The position numbers were made by a program, and so were the translations under genes. DNA of 14,565 nucleotides, taken from positions 1 to 14,565 of the forward strand of contig JASHVF010000004.1 in assembly GCA_030039615.1 (NCBI GenBank). Reading direction: 5' to 3'. Under the pieces are notes generated by a model. It saw only the letters and a list, made by a program, of their open reading frames with translations, was not told the origin of the DNA and searched no databases. The stretch comes from Gammaproteobacteria bacterium (lineage in GTDB: Bacteria; Pseudomonadota; Gammaproteobacteria; Steroidobacterales; Steroidobacteraceae). Positions 9,505-14,565 of the stretch are shown here, in pieces (the stretch's first letter is position 1; each line of letters begins with the position of its first letter).

Positions 9505-12396
9505 TCACGCGGCAACCGCCCTGCTATGGGCGCACGCGGTGGCCGGAACCTCGATCACGAACTCGAACGGTGTATAAGCGAAGTCCGCGGCGGAGCCCAG
9601 TAGCTCGATGCGTATCGTCGCGCCCTGCTGCTTGAGGAAGGTCCTGACGGCGTCCATGCCGACGCCGCGTCCGGAGACCTGGGTGACCGCCGTGGCGGTC
9701 GACAGGCCGGAGCGGAAGATCAGGTCCGCTACCTGCTCGCGGGTCGGCCGGTGCGCACCGTCGAACAGGCCGGCGGCGAGACCTTTCTCATAGAGGCGGT
9801 GCAGCGCCAGACCACGCCCGTCGTCGCTGATGCGCAGCTCAATCCTGTCCGCCCGCCGTACGCACGAGAATCGCACGCAGCCCTGCTCGGGCTTGCTGGC
9901 CGCACGTCGTTCCTCCGGGGACTCGATGCCGTGATCGAGGGAGTTGCGCAGGATATGCACGAAGGAGCTCTTGAGCGCTTCGGCAAACTGATTGTTGAAG
10001 CCAAACCCGCCGTGGGCAACGTCTACCGCAGGCGTCGGCTTCTTCAGCTCCGCCGCCAGCGACGCCAGCGCGTCGACTGAGCCCGAGACCAGGCGCTCGA
10101 GCGAGATGAGGCCAAGCTCGTCCACGGCCTTGCGCAGGCGCGCCGTGACGGCACCGGGGTGCGTGGCGGCGAGCGACGCGGTCATGGCACGGAGCTTAGC
10201 GAGCTCGTCGTTGCCGACGAAGCACCCCCGCGACGTCAGCAACTCCGCCGCCCGGCCCTTGCGGCCGAGCTTCTCCTCGTTCACGCCGACGAAGCGGGCG
10301 ATGGCCGCCTCGACGGCCTCGAGCTCGGAAAGCATCAGCGGCGCATCCCACGCCGCATTCGCGTCCCTGCGCAGACGGTCGTAGGTCTGCTCGGCGCGGT
10401 GCGCCGCGTCGGTGATCTGGCTGAACTCGAAGGTGCGTGCATTACCCTTGACGGTATGCATGTTGCGGAACAGCGCCGCGATCGGCTCGTGATCGCGGCC
10501 GCGCTGCTGCCCGATGAGCGTGCGGTTGGCGGCCATGAAGCCGCGCGCCGACTCGACGAAGTCGTTGAACTTGCCGGCCGGGACGCGAATGATCTTCGCG
10601 ATGATGTCGAGCTCCTCCTTCTGTTTGGCGGAGGCGAGCTCGAGTTCGCGCAGCTGGGTCACGTCCTGGGTGATCAGCAGCACCTTCTCGACGGTGCCGC
10701 TCTCCTCGTTGATGATCGGACTCCAATCGAGCAGCACGATCTTCTGCGAGCCGTCGTCGTTCGCGAGCGTCATCTCGCGGGCCAGCAGGTGGCTGTTGAA
10801 GTCGAACATCAGCGGCTCTTCGCCCAGGATCGCCGCCAGGGCGGCGTGCACCTGGTCCTTGGCGTCGGCGCCGAGGCTCGAGCGGCTGAACAGGCTCTCG
10901 ATCAGATCCTTGTTGGCTAAGTCATCGATGCAGAAGATGGTGCGAAGGTAATTGGAATACTCCGGATGGATGCGATTGCCGGGGATGACGGTTGAGACGC
11001 CGAGCTTCATGTTCTGCAGCATGGCGTTGATGTCCGAGGTCTTCTGGCTGAGCTGCGCGGTGCGTTCCTGTACGCGCACCTCGAGCATCTCCCGATGTTT
11101 TGTCTCGAGTGCGAGGCGCTCGTTGGCCTCCTGCTGCATGCGGCTGCGGACCGCGTCCCGCATGGTCACCATGTCCCGCATCAAGCCCGCGAATTCCCCT
11201 TGCCCGCGGACTACGACCTCCTGCCCGGCGGCGTTCTCCGCGACGCTGCGGACGATCGAACGCATGCGGCTGAGCGAGCTGGAGATGCTGCGCGCCAGGA
11301 GCAGGGCAAGGACGATGCCGCACAGCACCGCCGGTGCCACGCTGATCACGATGAGATCGTGCCCCTGCGAGGCGCGCTCCGAGATCTCTGCCGGTCGCTG
11401 TTGCGCAGTGGCGGCCTGGGAGTCAACGAGATCCTGGAGACGGGAATCCAGATCCTTGATGGCGTCAGCGCTGGGAGGGCTGTGTGCAGCCAGCAGCGTC
11501 TGGATGCGCGCGCTCGCATCCCGGATGTCGCCCGCGGTGGCCGGTTCGCCGAGTGCGGTGGCCGCGGCATCCAGATGGTCCTTCGCGGCCTGGGCGAGTT
11601 CGAGCATGTGCGCGGGATCACCCGCGCGGCCGCCACCGGCAAGTCCCACCAGCTCCTTCCATGAGACCTGCGCCTGCTGCGTCTCTCCCGCGGCCGCTTG
11701 CTCGGTCTCCTGATAGTGCGCGGTCATGGCGATCAGATCGCGATACTTGAGGACGGCGTTAATGCCGGTTCCGAGGGAGATGAGGGTGATAAAGCCCAGG
11801 GCCGCGAGCAGCTGGGCCCGGACCGGCACCCGGTTGACGAGCGTATTGTCCGGCCCGGAGGGCAGCATGCGCTCGAGCACCGGGAAATGCCGTCGGCGGT
11901 GATTAAAGACCACGGCCCCGATGTGGACTGCCACCAATCCGACGATGAGCCCGGCGGTCACCATGTGCGCGAGCATGCAGTCATCGCGCAGCCGGTCGGA
12001 AACATCCCACGGTGCCGGAACCGTCACGAGCCCGAAGAGCGTCACGGTATCGCCGCGGCCCCAGGCCACCACGATGCCGAGGAGGGGCTGCACCGTGAGC
12101 GCGAGGAACAGCGCGCCATGCACCAGGCGCGCGGCACTGATCTGCCATGCCGGCAGCGCGATGGACGGCGCTGTGACTGCCTCGCGCCTCGACATCGCAA
12201 ACTGCACAAGGATGAGCAGCAGGATGGCGAAGCCCGTCTGGCGATGGACACTCAGCAGCTCCTGGCCATAATGCAGCGAGCGGAGCTGTGTGAGTATTCC
12301 GGCAACGGCGATCTGCGACAGTATCAGTCCGGCCACCAGCCAGTGCATGAGCTGCAACGGCAGTGAATAGTGAGTCCTTCTGACGGCGTTGTTCAT
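9505..12396 (-). CDS. Cytochrome b561-fused CheA-type sensor kinase (b561-TM-sensor-TM-HAMP-PAS-like-HPt-HATPase)
   Basis: A 963-aa inner-membrane protein. Residues about 8-180 form a four-helix cytochrome b561 domain (CybB/COG3038 type), with histidines H18, H51, H93, H144 and H158 inside or beside the helices and the family-like ending VHIGAVVFNHRRRHFPVLERMLP. TM5 (about 193-214), a helical, probably periplasmic segment (216-346) and TM6 (348-368) lead into HAMP (about 369-420) and a coiled coil. A PAS-like segment (about 460-585) follows. HPt has H647 in NMHTVKGNARTF, the CheA P1 type of motif. The CheA-type ATPase has HILRNSLDHGIE (814-825), DDGRG (858-862) and GRGVGMD (909-915). There is no CheW-like P5 domain and no receiver. 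ATG 12396 lies 20 bp after the cupredoxin stop; an in-frame ATG at 12462 lies inside that gene and would put a hydrophilic tail ahead of the b561 fold. Likely role: sensing electron flow or heme redox state. Confidence 0.9.
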   Translation of the reverse strand: MNNAVRRTHYSLPLQLMHWLVAGLILSQIAVAGILTQLRSLHYGQELLSVHRQTGFAILLLILVQFAMSRREAVTAPSIALPAWQISAARLVHGALFLALTVQPLLGIVVAWGRGDTVTLFGLVTVPAPWDVSDRLRDDCMLAHMVTAGLIVGLVAVHIGAVVFNHRRRHFPVLERMLPSGPDNTLVNRVPVRAQLLAALGFITLISLGTGINAVLKYRDLIAMTAHYQETEQAAAGETQQAQVSWKELVGLAGGGRAGDPAHMLELAQAAKDHLDAAATALGEPATAGDIRDASARIQTLLAAHSPPSADAIKDLDSRLQDLVDSQAATAQQRPAEISERASQGHDLIVISVAPAVLCGIVLALLLARSISSSLSRMRSIVRSVAENAAGQEVVVRGQGEFAGLMRDMVTMRDAVRSRMQQEANERLALETKHREMLEVRVQERTAQLSQKTSDINAMLQNMKLGVSTVIPGNRIHPEYSNYLRTIFCIDDLANKDLIESLFSRSSLGADAKDQVHAALAAILGEEPLMFDFNSHLLAREMTLANDDGSQKIVLLDWSPIINEESGTVEKVLLITQDVTQLRELELASAKQKEELDIIAKIIRVPAGKFNDFVESARGFMAANRTLIGQQRGRDHEPIAALFRNMHTVKGNARTFEFSQITDAAHRAEQTYDRLRRDANAAWDAPLMLSELEAVEAAIARFVGVNEEKLGRKGRAAELLTSRGCFVGNDELAKLRAMTASLAATHPGAVTARLRKAVDELGLISLERLVSGSVDALASLAAELKKPTPAVDVAHGGFGFNNQFAEALKSSFVHILRNSLDHGIESPEERRAASKPEQGCVRFSCVRRADRIELRISDDGRGLALHRLYEKGLAAGLFDGAHRPTREQVADLIFRSGLSTATAVTQVSGRGVGMDAVRTFLKQQGATIRIELLGSAADFAYTPFEFVIEVPATACAHSRAVAA

Positions 12397-12416
12397 GTGG
12401 TACCGAGCGCCTTGGT

Positions 12417-12743
12417 CTATTTGACCGTGATCGTGAGCTTCATTTTTGGATGAATCCCGCACCCCACGCTGTAGGTACCGGGCTTGGTAAAGATGAATTT
12501 GACGTGCCCGCCGGGTGGTTGCAGTCCGCCGTTGAAGGTGACGGACTCGCCGGTAATCATGATGTTGTGGGACGTGGAGTCGTCATTGACGAAGTCGACG
12601 GCCTGCCCCTTGGTGAGCGAGAGTTCGTTGGGCCTGAAGGCCAGGCCTTTCTGGCTCACCGTGACAGCTTCCGCGGCCGCAGCACCTCCCGCGGCGAAGA
12701 GCCCCAGGCAGGTCAGAAGGATGATCGAGTAACGGCATTTCAT
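12417..12743 (-). CDS. Secreted type 1 copper protein (amicyanin/plastocyanin-like cupredoxin)
   Basis: A 108-aa protein with an N-terminal signal peptide (about 1-24, hydrophobic core IILLTCLGLFAAGG, cleavage after AAAA), giving a mature periplasmic domain of about 84 residues. Type 1 copper ligands are visible: H59 in TSHNI, then C95, H98 and M101 in GCGIHPKMKLTI. The C-x2-H-x2-M spacing is that of amicyanin and pseudoazurin-like cupredoxins; azurins have longer loops. It would shuttle single electrons in the periplasm. The ATG at 12743 is preferred over an in-frame ATG at 12791, since that one lies inside the upstream gene and 12743 has GAGGAG 6 nt before it. That Shine-Dalgarno overlaps the upstream stop, coupling the two. 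It sits between a di-heme enzyme and a heme b kinase, so it is a natural electron carrier between them. Confidence 0.92.
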   Translation of the reverse strand: MKCRYSIILLTCLGLFAAGGAAAAEAVTVSQKGLAFRPNELSLTKGQAVDFVNDDSTSHNIMITGESVTFNGGLQPPGGHVKFIFTKPGTYSVGCGIHPKMKLTITVK

Positions 12744-12749
12744 ACTAGT

Positions 12750-12755
12750 CTCCTC
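12750..12755 (-). promoter_or_regulatory. Shine-Dalgarno GAGGAG overlapping the di-heme enzyme stop codon
   Basis: GAGGAG on the minus strand ends 6 nt before the cupredoxin ATG (12743) and overlaps the TGA of the upstream gene (12756-12754). This fixes the cupredoxin start and implies translational coupling. Confidence 0.75.
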
Positions 12756-13818
12756 ATCGAGGCAGCATCGCGAGCGCCACGGGCTCGTCATTGCTCGTCA
12801 GGGTGTTCAGGAACGCCAGCAGGTCGGCCTTTTCCTCTGCTGTCAGGTGCAGCGGCTGGATATTCGAATCCAGGCTGGGGCGAGTGACGAATCCGGAATC
12901 ATAATGATCAATCACCGCGGCCAATGAAGGCATCGACCCGTTATGCATGTACGGAGCGCGCTGGTTGATATTGCGCAGGGTCGGAGTCTTGAAGGCGTGC
13001 TCAAGCTGCACGATTCCGGGCATGATGGCGGCACGTCCCCGGTCATCGTCATCGATGCCGATGTCGTGGAAGCCATCATCCGTGAATCGCCAGCCCACAT
13101 GGCAGGCGGCGCACTTGGCCTTGCCGTTGAAGAGGGCAAAGCCACGCACGGCCGCGCTGGAAATCGCCTTGTCATCGCCGCCGACCCAGCGGTCGAAGGG
13201 GGCCTGCGTCGAATTGACCGTTCTCTCGAACGTGGCGATCGCGGCGGCGATCATGTCCAGATCGATCGGCCGTCCCGGGTAGGCCCGGGCGAACGCCTCA
13301 ACGTATCCGGGAATCGAGCGCAGCAGCGGCAGCGTCTGCGCGATCGACATGTTCATCTCCTTGGTGGATGTCAGGGGTCCCTTAGCCTGCGTCTCGAGCG
13401 TGTCAGCCCGTCCGTCCCAGAAGTACGGCTCTCCGTAGGCGACGTCGAGGATGGTGGGGGTATGGCGGGCGAGTTCGGATCCCATGTGCCCGATGCCTCG
13501 CTGCAGGCCGTCGGCCCAGCCAAGCGCGGGGTTATGGCAGCTGCCGCAGGAAATCATCCCTGATCCGGACAATCGCGGGTCGAAGAACAGCATCCGCCCG
13601 AGCGCGACGCGCTCAGTCGTGATCGGATTATTCTCGGGCTGCGGGATCGAGTCGGGCCGCACGTACTGGCTTCGCAGCTTGTTGAGAGCGGTGTTGCCCG
13701 CGTCTGCTGGCGAATCCTCGGCGAGCGCCGGGGATGCCTGATAGAGAAGGGCTGCGGCGACCGTCGCCACCGCGCCGAGGATAATTGAACGCGCTCTAAC
13801 GCCCTGAATGCTTCGCAT
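12754..13818 (-). CDS. Di-heme cytochrome c peroxidase / MauG-like protein
   Basis: A 354-aa periplasmic protein with a signal peptide (1-33, cleavage after SPALA). Two CxxCH heme-attachment sites, C91-G-S-C94-H95 and C236-A-A-C239-H240, are spaced as in the bacterial CCP/MauG family, with the family blocks RMLFFDPRLSGSG, PYFWDGRADTLETQA and KTPTLRNINQRAPYMHNG. H292 matches the conserved histidine in PYxHxG. Fourteen residues later stands Y306; by my recalled alignment this is where classical CCP has its methionine ligand and MauG its tyrosine, so the protein looks MauG-like. Classical CCPs reduce H2O2; MauG-like enzymes do oxidative chemistry on other substrates. ATG 13818 is chosen for its signal peptide and GGAGGT 8 nt upstream. 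The next gene starts 10 bp after its stop. The true substrate is unknown, and no methylamine dehydrogenase genes are visible. Confidence 0.93.
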   Translation of the reverse strand: MRSIQGVRARSIILGAVATVAAALLYQASPALAEDSPADAGNTALNKLRSQYVRPDSIPQPENNPITTERVALGRMLFFDPRLSGSGMISCGSCHNPALGWADGLQRGIGHMGSELARHTPTILDVAYGEPYFWDGRADTLETQAKGPLTSTKEMNMSIAQTLPLLRSIPGYVEAFARAYPGRPIDLDMIAAAIATFERTVNSTQAPFDRWVGGDDKAISSAAVRGFALFNGKAKCAACHVGWRFTDDGFHDIGIDDDDRGRAAIMPGIVQLEHAFKTPTLRNINQRAPYMHNGSMPSLAAVIDHYDSGFVTRPSLDSNIQPLHLTAEEKADLLAFLNTLTSNDEPVALAMLPR

Positions 13819-13826
13819 GACTCCTG

Positions 13827-13832
13827 ACCTCC
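13827..13832 (-). promoter_or_regulatory. Strong Shine-Dalgarno GGAGGT before the di-heme enzyme
   Basis: GGAGGT lies 8 nt before ATG 13818 on the minus strand. It supports this start rather than an in-frame upstream extension to 13920, which runs antiparallel-free through the receiver remnant in another frame. Confidence 0.75.
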
Positions 13833-13856
13833 GTGTCTCGTGCAGAGCCCTGTCCG

Positions 13857-13989
13857 TTACGCCACGAGCTTGCGCAGCGCAGCGGGGACCACCGCGCCCT
13901 TGAAGGGCTTGACGACCCATCCTTTGTCGCCCGCAGCCCGTCCGCGCTCCTTACATGCCCGCGCTGCTCTGCGTGGTAAGCAGATCAAA
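13857..13989 (-). pseudogene. Truncated, frameshifted CheY-like response regulator remnant (receiver C-terminus)
   Basis: Minus-strand codons 13952-13860 read KERGRAAGDKGWVVKPF followed by about 16 more residues and a TAA stop at 13859-13857. This is the C-terminal part of a stand-alone CheY-type receiver: the GWxVKPF motif holds the conserved lysine. Just upstream, in a different frame, 13983-13954 reads LLTTQSSAGM, the matching strand-4/helix-4 segment (LTTxSS) that normally comes directly before it. Dropping one base at 13953 joins the two parts into a continuous receiver tail. Further upstream I find no aspartate-bearing half in any frame, so about two thirds of the gene is gone. It sits 38 bp before the di-heme enzyme, in the same direction, so it was probably the first gene of that operon. 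Confidence is high for the tail and moderate for the frameshift reading. Confidence 0.75.
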
Positions 13990-14541
13990 TTGACCGTGAT
14001 GTGGCGCAGTTCGCCGTCGGATTGAGTGCGCGCCGATACGAGCGCAGCTTGCGACTACACGCATTCCGTTGAAGCTTCCTTGCCATCAACACGCTTGGCA
14101 CATCCTGATCTGCGTCGCAGGCAGGCACAGTCCGGTGCCTCACGCAGCTATCGCGTCCATGCTCTGATCAATGACGGATCTGCCAGCGAGAACTTTAGAC
14201 TCAGGCTAAATTCTTAATCGTATGATTGCGCCGAAATGTGCTGCTGTTCACGCTTGCGAGCCGGCGGGCTCGAGGCAGAGCGAACGCCCGCAGAGCATCG
14301 CGCTTCCTGAGATCCATAGGCTCCGCACGGAAGAAAGGCTGCCACAGGCTTCACTGAGGCCGACTGAAGCCCCGACGGCGCCACACCTGCGTCTGACTGA
14401 ACGAACGCGAATCCGCTGAAACCCTTGGGGGCAGGGGAGCCAAACCCGACGGCGAGGCGTTACCGAAATCTCCGGAGTGGTGACCAAAATCTGATTGGGC
14501 CGACAGAGGGGACGTCGCGGTTGGGCCAGGAAATATCAAAT
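13990..14541. other. Gene-poor region upstream of the redox operon
   Basis: About 550 bp with no convincing gene on either strand. Short open frames exist (for example minus 14487-14248 and 14539-14351), but they have arginine/serine-rich low-confidence translations, no good ribosome sites and overlap each other. The region holds an imperfect palindrome at 14194-14210 and local AT-rich patches around 14205-14230, so it may contain the promoter of the redox operon. It may also be decayed sequence, given the broken receiver at its left border. Confidence 0.5.
14194..14210. repeat. 17-bp imperfect palindrome TTTAG-n7-CTAAA
   Basis: TTTAGACTCAGGCTAAA has perfect 5-bp outer arms and partly symmetric inner bases (7 of 8 pairs match around the centre). 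It lies in an AT-richer patch about 375 bp upstream of the di-heme enzyme start and could be a regulator site. Confidence 0.3.
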
Positions 14542-14565
14542 TTCACATAATATACATTATGCGAA
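14542..14565. promoter_or_regulatory. 24-bp AT-rich palindromic operator-like site at the right edge
   Basis: TTCACATAAT and ATTATGCGAA flank a 4-bp centre and are inverted copies with one mismatch (10 of 12 pairs match overall). The AT content contrasts sharply with the GC-rich surroundings. TTCGCAT/ATGCGAA-type dyads are common targets of IclR- or GntR-like regulators. It probably controls a gene starting beyond the window. The site may extend outside, so its true borders are unknown. Confidence 0.5.

Noticed and set aside
9117..9515. 132-aa minus-strand open frame between the two kinase operons
   Set aside because: It begins inside the 3' end of the b561-kinase gene, has no ribosome site, signal or domain, and its composition is like random GC-rich sequence.
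12397..12462. Earlier ATG for the b561-kinase inside the cupredoxin gene
   Set aside because: It would add 22 hydrophilic residues ahead of the b561 domain and overlap the cupredoxin gene by 46 bp; the ATG at 12396 fits family N-termini better.
14248..14539. Two overlapping minus-strand short frames that could be read as the edge of a mobile element
   Set aside because: Their translations gave a vague impression of insertion-sequence flanks, but there is no transposase domain, no terminal inverted repeat and no target duplication in view.

Overview
The window is high-GC DNA, AT-rich only at its extreme right edge. It comes from a Gram-negative proteobacterium: it encodes a periplasmic di-heme c-type cytochrome, a cytochrome b561 domain, c-di-GMP signalling and MHS/SSS transporters. 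The gene families would fit a gamma- or betaproteobacterium (for example a Xanthomonadales or Nevskiales relative), but that placement is inference from family resemblance. All convincing genes lie on the minus strand, so transcription runs from high to low coordinates. The long plus-strand reading frames are GC-rich shadows of these genes.

From right to left there are three blocks. (A) Redox/signalling operon, about 13990 to 9505. It starts with a broken CheY-like receiver remnant. Next comes a secreted di-heme MauG/cytochrome c peroxidase-like protein, then a small secreted type 1 copper protein with amicyanin-type ligand spacing, then a 963-aa membrane kinase. That kinase joins an N-terminal cytochrome b561 domain to a second membrane sensor, HAMP, a PAS-like segment, an HPt domain and a CheA-type ATPase. 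The last three genes are tightly spaced. The simplest reading is a periplasmic redox chain (peroxide or substrate, di-heme enzyme, cupredoxin, heme b) wired directly into a histidine kinase. The likely original response regulator has decayed. (B) A two-component c-di-GMP pair, 8830 to 5175: a PAS-PAS kinase whose stop overlaps (ATGA) the start of a REC-GGDEF-EAL protein with both catalytic sites intact. (C) A metabolic operon, 4984 to the left edge: an MHS-type MFS transporter with a long periplasmic insertion, a DUF3311 small membrane protein, an MctP-like sodium:solute symporter, and a group II PLP-dependent decarboxylase cut off by the window edge. It looks like uptake plus decarboxylation or turnover of an amino acid or related acid.

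Two gene-poor stretches remain. 8831-9504 holds a perfect 10-bp inverted repeat and a possible coding remnant. 13990-14541 shows no convincing gene. The right edge ends in a 24-bp AT-rich palindrome that looks like an operator for a gene outside the window. I see no rRNA, tRNA, CRISPR array or intact insertion sequence.
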